This document shows positions 24,436-35,679 of a stretch of DNA of 64,000 nt, one piece after another (the stretch's first letter is position 1; every line of letters begins with the position of its first letter). Below the pieces are notes generated by a model. It was not told where the DNA came from. It searched no databases and saw only the letters and a list, made by a program, of their open reading frames with translations. The position numbers and the translations under genes are program-made. The DNA comes from Undaria pinnatifida (taxonomy: Eukaryota > Sar > Phaeophyceae > Laminariales > Alariaceae): assembly GCA_012845835.1 (NCBI GenBank), contig JABAKD010000026.1:3983699-4047698 (forward strand). Reading direction: 5' to 3'.

Positions 24436-24530
24436 TTACAAAAAAGACGAGTTTCGACAAAATCATCGATCTCCCAGCTGGAGTGAATTTGTATTTTTAT
24501 AATATATATATGAGCTTTGCGTGAACATCT
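24436..24530. repeat. Dispersed repeat, also at 55836-55930
   Basis: The two places share GAGTTTCGAC, ATCxxCAGCTGGAGTG and TATTTTT-x-AATATAT blocks with similar spacing. The family is not recognised. Confidence 0.5.
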
Positions 24531-24975
24531 GGGAGTCTTGCTTGTCCAACGTCCTTCCATAGAAGACGTGTCAACGCTGAGAGGTGACATCTTACAAACA
24601 GATCCCGATACCTTACACAAGTGTTTGATACACTAGATACCGACCTCGATACCTTACCTAAGTTGTAGCTACGATAGGCACGTGGCCCCAATACTTATCC
24701 GGGTATAGGTATCCCCGTATCCCCATCAAAAAAATACCCGGGTATAGGTACGAGCTCAAATACCTTACCCGACATGTGTACGTCGTACCAAGCACTTACG
24801 ACGTTATCTGTGAAAACGTTTTGTTTTTCAAATTGAAATGCAAATTAATCATGCGGTATTCCCGTCACAGACCCAGGACACCTGCTACCCGGGACGCACA
24901 CCCAGGACACCTGTCGCCCAGAAGTGCCCAACCCAGGGAGTAGAGCAGCGGCGTGGGCAATGAGCAGAACCACTG

Positions 24976-25221
24976 GTGGACGGCGAGGGCCAAGTTTCAC
25001 CAAACGAGGCACCTGGCACGCAGGATGGTCCCCAGCCAGACGTGATCGAGGTTGCGCGGGGAAAAACAGTGGACGTGATCACTTGTATGATAAACGGGGA
25101 CACGTTGGACGTGCGCAAGATGTCGGTGGAAACCACAAAAGTCGTTGACGGCTATATCGTGCCGAAGCATTATCGACGAGAAGGGACTCGTGAGGCGTCG
25201 CTTTTGTACTCTGGCGATTGA
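24976..25221 (+). CDS. Unrecognised open frame, 81 codons, doubtful
   Basis: The frame reads PDVIEVARGKTVDVITCMING and then DTLDVRKMSVETTKVVDGY. The composition looks protein-like and this ~500-bp stretch contrasts with the GTACC-rich repeats around it. I do not recognise a family. It could be a fragment of a transposon linker or a lone exon. No promoter or clear splice sites decide it. Confidence 0.2.
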   Translation: MDGEGQVSPNEAPGTQDGPQPDVIEVARGKTVDVITCMINGDTLDVRKMSVETTKVVDGYIVPKHYRREGTREASLLYSGD

Positions 25222-25737
25222 TGTTACTAAATCGCTCCAGCTCTTGGGGGTACAGGGTGGTTTTGGGCGGTCATCCAGCAAAACAATATGGCGTGGTCCT
25301 TCGTTAAATGAAGCTTGTTGCGTTTCTTGGATGCGCGTTAAATCAAACATACTAGCAGAGTCCACGGACAGGCCCAGTCAGCACATTGCTACTGCCAGTT
25401 TGTACGGTTCTAGTACCCAGCCCCATCAATTTGACCTTTTTTTGCGCGGGTACGCACCCAAGTAGTTACCCGGGTACGTCCCCGTACCCTCGCTAAGGTA
25501 CGGACCTCGATACCTCACTTAAAGCTAAGGTACGACAGGTACGTCGATCCAATACTTACCCGGGTACAGGGTATACCAGTCGACGACGTACCCGAGTTAA
25601 GGTACACACTTGGGGGACGACCTCAATAGCTTAGCTTAGCTTACCTAACCTAACCTCACCTTAACTTACCCTACCTTACCGAGGTTTTAGTGGCATTAGG
25701 TACGAATCCCGATACCTTGCCAAGTTGTTATGAGTCG

Positions 25738-25988
25738 TTCTACGGTAGCCCCCCCAGATTTTCTTTAACGAAATCGCCGGTTTTGAAACCAACTCCCCGC
25801 CGTGTCTCCTGATATATGGTGACCACTGTCGTAACCCCGACCTCAATGTTCGATGGTCCTTTGCAAACAAGAAACTATTTGAAGACATGTTTTCATAACA
25901 TTCTTCCTCGTGTCGAGCAGCCATAAAACGTTCATTGAAACGTTCGTTAAAGAAAATCGCTGGTTTTGTGGGGGGGGCTATGGTAGAA
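25738..25988. mobile_element. Small terminal-inverted-repeat element (MITE-like), 251 bp
   Basis: The ends TTCTACGGTAGCCCCCCCA and, in reverse complement, TTCTACCATAGCCCCCCCA are inverted repeats. GATTTTCTTTAACGAA follows in both, with a 10-bp offset. The interior has no open frame of note. No clear target-site duplication was found. Confidence 0.6.
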
Positions 25989-26110
25989 TCAGTCTTATAT
26001 ACGTTAGGTACGGCCGTCAAGATCTTACCTATGTCTTAGGTACGTCAGGTACGACCTCTAAACCTCTAAAACTTACCCGGGTATAGGTATACCTTACCTA
26101 ACATACCCTT

Positions 26111-27403
26111 GTAATCTTAGTTGTGCGATCACCACGATCGATGTCGACGGTAGTAGATTATTTTTTAGGAAAATTACTGTTCTTTGCCGTAATCTGTTGA
26201 TTGATGCTCGTATCAATAGTACGATATACAGACACGAGGTAGACCGGAGACTTTTATGGGAAACGAGATGTTTAATAGTAAGACAGACATCGAGAAATAG
26301 AGGGAATGAATGACTTGTATTCTGCACCGATTGGTCCCTGTCAATCTTTTGGCATGCGGGCAACTTCGGTGCGGAGCTCTACGTCAAGATAATATGCTTC
26401 ATATCAGATTGATGTCAGGGAACTTTCAACCCCCCCTGCTCTCTTCCGCTCCACTATGTAAGTCCAGATCAAGTATTGTAGTCAAACCAACACGATATCG
26501 CGTAAGCTACGATCTTCAGAAGCTTCGGCGTTGGTGTTGAGCGACGCCTTGCGGACGGGATGAAGTGTATTGTCTTCACAACGGCGGATGGTGTAGAAAC
26601 CGTGCTGGGGAAGATAGCGCTGAAAACACAAAGCGAGAGATGTCGCACTTCGGGAGAAACTGGAGGCCCTGGGCACGTGAAGGGTTGATCTGGTGAGAGC
26701 CTTCGAGAATCGTCAATCATCAAGCATCAGTGACTGCGCGATTTCATCAGACGAAGAGCGTTCGGTTCTTCAACCGAAATGGTATGAGTGCATCCAAGTG
26801 CTTGAAGGATGTCGTCAGTTAAATAGCAAACAAACCCGTCGATTTGTAAGTCACGCAATGCCAGAGCTAATTTACCCAAAAGGGGCACGTCGCACGTTAC
26901 AGACAATCATCGTAGTGATGAGCCCGAGTGAAATCCCCGTCCCCTTTTTAATTCAATGATGCGCGTCTGTCGATGATGCACGGCATATCGTACTGTATCT
27001 TGTCCTTAACAACAAACCTGAAAAGACAATTCGTCTTGAGTGCATCAATATTATTAGCTATGGACAGACCATGTAACGAAACCAAAGGTAGGTAGGTGTG
27101 GTTTCGAAGCCGATACGGGGTTTTCAACGAGCTAGAAGATTCTGCGTCTCAGCGAATGCGTAGCAGGCATATAACAACGCGTACATTTTATTTTCTCCGT
27201 GCGGAAGGAACGACCTTAGGCGCCTTAACGAGGCGACGTATAGCACACACTGGGTAGTAAGTAATATTGGCCAAGTTTGTGTTCAGCTCAGAGGTTGCAC
27301 CTCGGTTAATGTCTTCGTATTTGCGCCCTGCAGCGAACGTTATGGCTCGAGTAGACCTGGTTCGTAGCTCAGAGAGGGTTACGTGAAATCTTGGCCACAG
27401 GCA
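26111..27403. other. No gene recognised
   Basis: About 1.3 kb without a recognisable product. An 88-codon plus-strand frame at 26693-26959 contains SSSISDCAISSDEERSVLQP, but I cannot assign it and saw no supporting splice sites. Confidence 0.5.
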
Positions 27404-27540
27404 GTAGGGGAGTCACCTTGTTACCTTGGCCATAGGGGTAGGGGGGCCACCTTGTTACCTTGGCCATTGGGGTAGGGGGGTCACCTTGCCACCTTGCCAC
27501 CTTGTCACCTTGTCACCTTGGCCATAGGCAGTAGGGGGGT
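27404..27540. repeat. Short minisatellite with CACCTTG units
   Basis: Repeats of about 39 bp combine GGCCATAGGGGTAGGGGGG with CACCTTGTTACCTTG. A run of 9-bp CACCTTGCC/CACCTTGTC units lies within it. Confidence 0.85.
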
Positions 27541-27647
27541 TCGAGACGACGGCGTCGGTTACTCGATATTGTACTTTTATACATCCTGCAAACGACAAAG
27601 AGGCGATACCAATATAGCTTTCAAACCGAGACACTTGCCCCCCATAC

Positions 27648-27725
27648 CTCCAAATGGTGCCGAGTTGCTCCTTAGAACCGACGTGCCGTCGATATTGACG
27701 GTGGAGTTTGTTGTATAAATTGCAC
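27648..27725 (-). CDS. Pmp-repeat exon, downstream of the duplicated gene segment
   Basis: A 78-bp exon lies between acceptor TTTCGCAG and donor GTATGG, phase 1 at both ends. It encodes GAIYTTNSTVNIDGTSVL, then RSNSAPFGG. It lies on the same strand and in the same phase as the exons in the duplicated segment to its right. It is therefore probably a later exon of the same gene, separated by about 1 kb of intron. Confidence 0.75.
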
Positions 27726-28760
27726 CTGCGAAACATGCAAGAGACACTAAATCGTGTGATCTCTCAACTAACTGGAGCAGTATACAGATGAAAAGCATTC
27801 TCTTTACCTGTGCACTATATTAAGCACTTTTCAAACAAAATATTCAGTAGTATCCGTTGTCCTTTGTTGACAGGCATACTCTACGCCATCGAGGTGCCAC
27901 AGTGATCCGCTGAGCAGGGGAAACCGCCGCACAAGTACCAAAACGAAACGGGTAGGGTTTGGCTGCACCTAGCACGGAAAGCGAACATGCACCGCAACGG
28001 AGACGAGCTCTGTCGACTCGAAAAGAAAGTTTTTTCTGCCGGTATTTGAGCAAAGTGCAGACGACAGGAAGCGGTATACCGCAACTATTCCGTGCCACCG
28101 TGTGGTACAGCAGAATACACCTAGATGTTTGACATCTATCCGCGACGCTGATTTGTCAACTCAACCTTTTTACCGGTTCTTGACACCAACTGCTCACGGT
28201 ACATCGTACCGCGGCTTTTCAGCTCGGCCGTCACCGTTTTCTTACGTGACTCCTACCGCTTTCTGTCGGAAGATATACTATGCGGATCGACTTTGATTGC
28301 CCGAGGTTCTTCACGCACCACAGCCTTTCAATTTTTCACTGAATCTCAACCATGGACGCCACGTCATGTAGCATGTATAGAACTGCGCGCTTTCATATTT
28401 CGGATCTTCCTTCAGAGCAATCATTGCAGCACCCCTTCGGCACACGGCGCGCACCACTGCTCAACCATACTACATAGCTCTCATAACCCACGTACACGTA
28501 TGCGTGAACGTCGGTGAAAGAAGCCGGAGAAGGGACACAGGGGAGTGACAGTCCCGCTACACGCGGGCGACCCTATCGACCCACACACACACTGGTGGCG
28601 CCATGCATACATACGTGTGCGTGGGTTGTGCGAGCTATATAGTATGGTTGAGCAGTGGTTCTCTAGGACTCAGAAGTGATTATTTAGGAGTGGTGGTTGA
28701 TTGTGCTGTGATTTATTCAATCGCGACCAAACTCGATTCAACTCATGAGCAGACCCTCAC
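27726..28760. other. Probable intron; no other gene recognised
   Basis: No domain was recognised in the short frames here. A short CA repeat lies at 28578-28592. The interval separates two same-phase Pmp exons on the minus strand. Confidence 0.5.
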
Positions 28761-28845
28761 CGCCGGCATAAGTCGCGGCGTTGCCCGTGAAGACACAGTC
28801 CACCGCGGTAACAATGTTGTTGTCGATGTCCAGAGAGCTAGTCAC
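28761..28845 (-). CDS. Truncated Pmp-repeat exon at the edge of segment copy 2
   Basis: The 3' part of an exon ends at donor GTGAGG in phase 1 and encodes SSLDIDNNIVTAVD, then CVFTGNAATYAGG, with the F-T-G-N-A core and closing GG. Its 5' part is lost where the GGCCCGGCCC repeat begins, so there is no acceptor in the right phase. The copy-1 side has the 42-bp array instead of this exon. Confidence 0.65.
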
Positions 28846-29010
28846 ATTTTGAAACTTCCCGGCCCTGCCCATCATATTTTCAAAATTCTGGGCCCGGCCC
28901 GGCCCTGCCTATCACATATTTTATACTCTTGACCCTGCCTATCACATATATACTCTCGGCCTGACCCATGACATTTTTCTAATCGGGCTGCCCGACCCGG
29001 CCTGCACTTT
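28846..29010. repeat. GC-rich GGCCCGGCCC-type repeat, short version
   Basis: About four degenerate units combine CCCGGCCCTGCC with ATCATATTTTCAAA-like blocks. This is the counterpart of 5400-5560, with one extra 19-bp piece. Confidence 0.8.
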
Positions 29011-29625
29011 TGGTCCATGGCATGCCCTTCAGGTAAGTATTAATAGTAATGTATTACAACAACACACGCAGAACATCACTCCATTCAAAATAACACAAAC
29101 CAATAACGACACTCATGCGTCTACCTGACATGTACTACAACCCTTGAAACCTGCAGTGCCAGTATGCATGGGTGCAAATATAGAGAACCCATCTCCCCAA
29201 TAATGATCGTCTTCTTGTTTCGTGTCGTTGTGTACGAGCAGATCGACTGCGTGGGTCTAATGCTTGAGATGACACGCAAACACGAACAATCATCATACCG
29301 TGCCAGGCACAGCCAAACCAGTATCTACACCTCGCTCGTTGCACAACTCCACGTGAGGCCATCGTCTCAGATCCTGAAACGGCCTCAACGAATAAAAGTA
29401 TTGACCACGCACAAGCAAGAACAATCGTATGAGTATTTCTCTAATATGCCACTCAGAGAACCGGACTCCGCTGACTATTGACTGACGTCAGACACGGTTT
29501 GAAAAACTACCATTGACTATCATGGTATCCCAGAAGGACATCAATCCGCTCGATAGGAAACATTCCATCCATTTTTGATTGGCGGCGTCATCTATTCACA
29601 AGGTTGCGCACGCTCACGGGCTCAC

Positions 29626-29706
29626 CTCCACCAAGAGAGGCCTCGTTGTCCGCGAATATCACACCCCCGATTGCAGCTAACATGGATCCTAGAAGGTACA
29701 CGGCCC
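29626..29706 (-). CDS. Pmp-repeat exon (copy 2 of 6168-6248)
   Basis: Identical to the copy-1 exon, with acceptor ATTGCAG, donor GTGAGC and phase 1-1. In this copy it could be spliced onward to the exons at 28761 or 27648. Confidence 0.72.
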
Positions 29707-30735
29707 CTGCAATGTGTATCAAACATGATAAAACAAGCTCCGCGTGCGTCAATCCGGTGTGTGTATGAATGCTGTTGTTGAGAAACGGGTCAAGGCGAGG
29801 AAGAGATGAAGTTCCTGGCAATAGTTGTGGACAAGGCTCTCATACGAAGCCCTGAAGACTTACAAAGCACTCTCATTACCCAAACCGTTCGGAGAGACGA
29901 ACATACATGCAACCAATATTTTTGATGATAGACGATCGTGGCAGCAGCGATAGAAGCGATAGTACTGTAAGCTGGCACCTTCTATCTTTGAGGCCCGACA
30001 TCACCGCCTTTTAGAGGTGAAATCGTGTCAGAATCATACAAGACAAGATTGTTTCCCCAGCAGGGTTTGGTCTAAATGTTAATATCCTGGTAACTGGTGA
30101 TTGATTGCACGACGTGATAATTGTATGACTAGTAATAGTGAGGACAAGGGTACACGTGCTAGTAATAGTAATAGCATACTATCAATAATATTATAAATAG
30201 TACCAACAGTACGGTAGAGACGCACTCTTCTTTCTCTGGAGGTGGTCACTTGATTGAGGAGTTCCATAATCCACCAGAAAAATGATTTCAAGCAAGCCGA
30301 CAGTGCTAGAAAGTGCTTTCAGCCATTGTGATGAAAAACCCGTGGCCCAGATACACGAAACAATCATCTTGGGATTGAGAGATTGAGGGATTGAGGGATT
30401 GACCCGGGCAAGCATATCGTATTATTGATTTGGTTCGCTATCTTCTGCGGGTCCAAACGAAACAATTTCTTGACAAGAAAACCGGTACACAGCTCGTGCA
30501 GATGCTTTGAATGAGACCTAGTATCCGCGACCGCATATCAGCATGGTAGCGAAAGCTACACGACTAAAGAGCACGCCCGCCAAATTGTGTACGCGTTCGT
30601 GGTTTACCCGTACCAAGCTCTCGATGTATGCGCGGAAAGTTACAGGTAGTTCCTGGAAGCCCCCAAGCCACAACCACTCCTTCAAACCGTCAGCACCCTC
30701 CCCTAATTTCGGATCGCTTTCACGAAGACTCACAC

Positions 30736-30813
30736 CTCCAGAATCTGCCGAATTCCGAGAAAACCTTGAATCGCCGACCAACGCCACGGAGGAAGACATG
30801 GACGCGATAGCAC
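30736..30813 (-). CDS. Pmp-repeat exon (copy 2 of 7278-7355)
   Basis: Identical to copy 1 in sequence, phase and splice signals (78 bp, F-S-R-N core, closing GG). Confidence 0.66.
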
Positions 30814-32037
30814 CTAGAAAAGCCAGAGCGCAAAGTTGGGAAGTTGTGGACCGATAATACGGAGTTATGTCCCCGCAGTACTTCTGGTGCAGCAGTACAC
30901 GACGTACGTATAGGATAACGCCAGCTGAGCTCTAATTCGACCTATTCATATTTTCAAAATATGACGTGCCTACAAATCTGCCAACCAAATTCCTAGTTAT
31001 CACGGTCCACACTCTTCATATTTTTTCAAAACATACGCCATGACCGCGGAGCGCCAGCATGCAATTTTTTCCGTGAAATATGTGTAACACCAGTCTCGAG
31101 CTTCAGCCGGCCTCGGATGTGGTCTAGAGCGTCCTACGCGAGTGGATTGTCGATTACCAGGGCGCGACACGAAGAGGAGAGGAGCAAAGTCAGGGATTCG
31201 GCAGAAAACATTTTCACGAAGTACGCAGTCCAAACATATGTTTTTCTGCGTCTGTGATCACAGGGTTTGGGATGTTCAGATCGATCCACAAATCATTAGC
31301 TTAAATTTTTTTTTCAGGGTCAACGCTTGTCGATCGTTTAGGGAAATGCTAAACGGAGTGCTGGACCCGGCAGCACCGCCGAACGATGGACACATGCGCG
31401 AATCATGAACATATAGTCGGTCGAAACGGTGAGACTTGCCTAAAATGTCTGGCACGACGACAAAACAAAGTAACATTATATCGACCAGGAGAAACAATGC
31501 GGAGCTTGGTCATCAGTCCCAGCTACGAGTAAGGCCTAAGCTCATGTCCGCTTTTCTTATCGGGCATGAATACTACAACAAACGCGCAAACGAGGCAGGT
31601 ACCAATGCTCGCAGACTGGCATGTTCTACGAGGTATTGGTATACGTCCCAGTGTGGATGCCATAGATAGCATCGACAGAAGCGAGCCTAAACGGTCTCGT
31701 TGCTTTCGTTGCTTGTCGCATGTTGTCCCATAAGCATGATAAACAGAAAAACTGGTGTTCATCGGCGCTCTGTTTCCGGGTACGCGAGAAAGTGTGGTCA
31801 GCTTAAGCTTTACTTTGCCCCATCTATCTGCCGGAGAATAATAATATAAAAATTACTACAACCCTAACGACTACCAGGTACAAACATAGTTGTCGATGGT
31901 GTCATAAGGGAACGTTGAAGTGAAGCATTGTTTTGCTTGACGGTTAAGGATTTGCCGTGCTTTTATGAAAAACAAGAACACGCGCCTGCATAAGCAACAC
32001 GCAAACCTCACACGACTTGGCAGGCTGTTTGAGCGAC

Positions 32038-32085
32038 CTCCAGGTCTCCGTGTTTTGTTCGCCGGTTTGGCATTGCTAATGCAAC
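32038..32085 (-). CDS. Possible shortened Pmp-repeat exon (copy 2)
   Basis: Counterpart of 8580-8627 with one substitution (Ser to Pro). It keeps the phase but has a weak donor. It is doubtful. Confidence 0.25.
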
Positions 32086-32828
32086 CTGCCGGCTTCTTGC
32101 TGCTGCGTTGCTTAGGTGTCGAGGTGCCTCAACGGCAGCCATTTAATGCATGTCATGCAGAGAGCGAGGTTTGAGCCAATTGCGCACGGCGGAGGCTGTG
32201 GGAGATGAGTGGGCCCCGGTCAAAATGATCTTGCTCGACTAAAGACATGGGTATCCTTCTGATTATGAATACATGTATACATTTGTGTGTGCGTGTCCTT
32301 TAGTGCTGCCAGTTGGCTGGACATGAATCCACGACTAGGTTTCTATTGGTTAGATGCTACTGCTTGTTGAGTTGCTGTCGTATCGGCTACCAGGTATCAT
32401 ACCTGGTATGATATATGATAAATTGTATATGATGCGATGTGATACCTTGTACTATTTCGGTGTCCATATCTGAATTATGGATGGTTTATTTTTGTCTGAG
32501 GTCCTGCGTGTGCACTGAAGTCAAACGCTTTAGGTTTATGCCGCCGGGGGTGATCTCCCAGGACGAGGGGATTGGCTTGCTTCGCTCGCCCGAATATGGT
32601 CGACCCAAGTCATTTGTATCGTTGGCTTCGCCACCGAACAAATACCCAGCCGTACAACCTACCCATCCCACTACAAGCGGCCCTACTGTTCCAATGAGGC
32701 GAGGCATAGCCCCAAACGTCATACCGTTTTCTTTATGCCTGCTATCGAGAATTGGACACGCAGAGTCCGAGGATAATACGATACGAAACACCAGGTACGA
32801 CATACGCACTAACATGACTCCCTCTTAC

Positions 32829-32909
32829 CTCCCCCCTGTGAGGCGGAGTTTCCTGTGAACGTTGTGATGCCGTCGATGATCATCGTTGATTCGTAAGCCT
32901 GGATGGCAC
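32829..32909 (-). CDS. Pmp-repeat exon (copy 2 of 9371-9451)
   Basis: Identical to copy 1, with acceptor GGTGCAG, donor GTAAGA and phase 1-1. The product has the I-D-G-I-T-T-F-T-G-N core. Confidence 0.78.
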
Positions 32910-33497
32910 CTGCACCATTTTGACGAGATGGAAGGGGACTCTTCGATCTCTCTTACACATGCCAAGTTTTCTGCATTGCTCCCGTTTTTTTTACGCTGAG
33001 GCATCCGTGGCCAGGGGGAGTCATTTGGTGCTTGCCTTAGTTATTGGACCATTGACCCGGCACCTGGGTCGTCCTTTTGCGATGGAGCACCGTTCTCAGA
33101 TATCGCCGGGGGGAAGGGTAGCTATTTGGGAAAATTTGCCCCTACAAGTACTGTTGTATGGTCGTACCAGGTACAATGTATGAATCTATTTGTCAAGGAA
33201 AACGTGGCGACATTGGTATTGTCATACCTCGTATACGAACTGATTATGCGGGGTTGTGAATCTCAATGTTCACCACGACGTACAGTTTGTCACATACTAG
33301 GTACAAGCGAATCCTCAGCCAAAGAGAAGGTAAGTAGCGGGCAAGTGGCATCGAAGGCTGTGTGATGGCCCTCCGTCATTCTCCGATGGAGTCCACTGAT
33401 ACTGGGTTTCGGACCCGCCTGCCCGCCTGCGCACACCAGGCCGTCGAACTTGTCTGGCGGTGAAAACAACATGAACGTTATCCGTACGAAACCGCAC

Positions 33498-33578
33498 CTG
33501 CAAAGGATGACATGCCATTGCTCGTGAAGGTCGTTTGGCCGTCGATGTTGAGCACAGATGCATCCAAGTAAATCGCAC
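33498..33578 (-). CDS. Pmp-repeat exon (copy 2 of 10040-10120)
   Basis: Identical to copy 1. It is the first exon that can be seen on this side, because 220 bp further the segment is cut by copia-type sequence. The gene's 5' end is missing here. Confidence 0.72.
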
Positions 33579-33728
33579 CTGCAAGAAGCGACATGGCGTG
33601 TTGTGGGAGCATTCTGACGAGCGAGATATCAAAACGGCTTCTCCGCGCCTCGGCTATCTCCCCAACATGCAACAGAGGCGAGCGAGAAATATCGAGGGTT
33701 CTCTGTAACTGCTCTCTTTAGCTGCAGT

Positions 33729-33794
33729 GACAAGGCGATAAGACAAGGCGATAAGACAAGGCGATAAGACAAGGCGATAGGACAATTCGATAAC
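33729..33794. repeat. 13-bp tandem repeat, five units (copy 2)
   Basis: Same GACAAGGCGATAA tract as at 10271-10336, ending three bases before the breakpoint. Confidence 0.95.
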
Positions 33795-33797
33795 AGG

Positions 33798-34485
33798 CCG
33801 CCACCACCCCTGCAATCGTCATCACCGCCGTCTGGGCACTCACCCAGCGCTCACACCTCGCCGCCGCCCGGACCGACTGCTATGCCGCCCGCCGCTGCCG
33901 GTCCGCCACCTGCGCACTCGCCCAGCGCTCGCACACCGCCTGCAACATGTTTGCCGATGCCGGAGTGGTCTCCGTCTTCCATCGGGGACGCCGCTTGGAC
34001 GACATCGTCATCACCATCACCGGCGGCGACACCGGCCCCGCGGACGTACAGGAGGAGACAGCCGCCGCCGGTCGCCGCAGGATATTCCACGCCGATCACC
34101 CCCCACGCAACGAGGATGCTGGGCGAGAGGGGCGACGAGCCCGTGCCGGGAAGGACCAGGTCGGAGGGCCGTCAGCTTTCAGGCGTGCCGGAAGAAGCGG
34201 TCTCTACGCCGCTGCCGGAGGCGACGTCGTTCGACCACGGGGTAGGAATCCTATCTCATGCGGGGGAAGATGTGCTGCTGTCGCTGCTGGCCAACCGACG
34301 GGCCCTGAACGCGCAACAAGTGCTCCTGCAGGGGAACGGATCTGGTGAGCTGGGGGGTGGAGGCAAACAGCATGCGGGGTCGGGGGGCGTGGAGGAGAGC
34401 AAAGGTGCACCACCATACGACACCACGGGCGGGGGGAAGAGCGGGGGTAGCTATTGGTCGCTTGGGTCGTCGGGGCGGGGAGTGC
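33798..34485 (+). pseudogene. Pro/Ala-rich open frame, probable copia integrase-RT linker
   Basis: The GC-rich sequence keeps one plus-strand frame open from the duplication breakpoint: PPPPLQSS, SPSARTPPATCL, then PGRTRSEGRQLSGVPEEAVS. Low-complexity Pro/Ser/Ala linkers with an R-T-R-S-x-R motif are typical between integrase and RT in Ty1/copia polyproteins, and copia RT sequence follows directly. The RT core is missing between them. The assignment rests on context. Confidence 0.45.
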
Positions 34486-35374
34486 CGCTTTCGTTCCAGT
34501 TAAGTCGTTGGGCGAGCTCAAGTGGTACTCGGGGTGCTATTACGAGAGAGACAGGGAGGCAGGGAGGTTGACTATTTCGCAACAGACGTACACGGAAGAA
34601 TTGGGATAGAAGTATGGTGTGGAATGGGGCAACGCTATCCCGATTCCTACAACTTGGAGGCTTTGCGATTTTGATGTTGACGAGCCGAATGTTCTGTTTC
34701 TTTTCCGAGAGTTGATCGGTGCGCTTTTGTGGATTGCCTTGTTGACCAGGCCGGATGTCGCGAATTCAGTGAGGGCAGTGGCAAGGTATTGCAGTGCGCC
34801 GAAGCTGATCCACTGGAAAGCGGCACGTAGTATACTAGGGTATGCAATGAGAACGAGTTATTTTGGGATTTTCTTTCATAAGGGGACGTTGACGGGGATT
34901 AGTTGGATTTCGTTCGCAGATGCCGACTATGCTTCGCGCAGTACGGACAGGAGAAGCGTGTCGGGGGGGGGGGTGGTGATGTGTGAGGGGGGGGCTGTTT
35001 CGTGGTACTCCAAGACGCAGAAGTGTGTGACTCTCTCGACTACTCAGGCGGATTATGTGGCTCTGTGGGACATGGGGAAGGAGATTTTGTTTTTGAGGCA
35101 GGTTAGGTGTTTTATGGTGCCGAAGGCAAGGATGCCGTGCATTGCCATGTATGAGGATAACGAGGGTGCCATATAAATTGCAAAGCACCCGACTTCGAAC
35201 TCGAACTCGAAGCACATTGACGTGAGGCATCACGTTTTGAGGGAACTGGTAGAAAGGAAGGAGGTCGAAATTATCCACGTCGCGTCGCAGTACCAGCATG
35301 CTGACTTCTTCACCAAGGCGTTACCTGAGAGGGAGTTTGAATGTCACCGGGTGATAGTGATGGATTTGATGTGA
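34486..35374 (+). pseudogene. Ty1/copia pol remnant: end of RT plus RNase H
   Basis: The reading starts with KSLGELKWYSGCYYERD and LTISQQTYTEELG, the end of copia RT. It meets a TAG at 34607-34609, then continues with LIGALLWIALLTRPDVANSV and RNase H: FADADYASRSTDRRSVSG, SKTQKCVTLSTTQADYVAL. A second stop, TAA, is at 35174-35176. The frame then resumes with HIDVRHHVLRELVERKEVEI and QYQHADFFTKALPE, ending with TGA at 35372-35374. Apart from the two nonsense codons the frame is clean, so inactivation of this part is relatively recent. The 5' half of the element is missing. Confidence 0.88.
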
Positions 35375-35679
35375 TTTCTCTCTCGGATAGTGTTTGGTTT
35401 TCTGACTTTCTATTTATTACATGTTTCTTTGTTTTGTTTTCTGATGTATCTTTATGAGGGTTCAAGGACTTGCATTCAAATTAATCGATGAAAAATACTG
35501 AATAGTGTTTGAGTTTTAATGGTCATGGATGTGATGAGAATGGATTTGAGTGTTTTTGCAAATACAACATATCGTTGTTTTCTGGACTTGAGTAAAGAAA
35601 AACTCTGCAGTATTTTAGTATCTATCTGGGCATGTACGTCTTAACAAAGTAGTCTGGATAAATCATGACAATGTTCCGA

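Larger units (their letters stand above)
24620..26110. repeat. Degenerate GTACC/TACCT-rich repeat blocks
   Basis: Blocks at about 24620-24800, 25440-25730 and 26000-26110 repeat words such as ACCCGGGTATAGGTACG, GATACCTTACCTAAG and CCAATACTTACC in varied order. A similar block is at 11230-11410. The unit length is not constant, so this is a degenerate dispersed repeat rather than a clean satellite. Confidence 0.6.
28846..33797. repeat. 4.9-kb segmental duplication, copy 2
   Basis: Direct-orientation copy of 5395-10339, offset 23,458 bp. All four confident exons are unchanged between copies. The right end is cut after GATAACAGG, where it meets GC-rich copia-type sequence. On the left it is flanked by more exons of the same gene type (28761, 27648), so copy 2 is more likely to be the parental location. 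That is inference. Confidence 0.95.
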
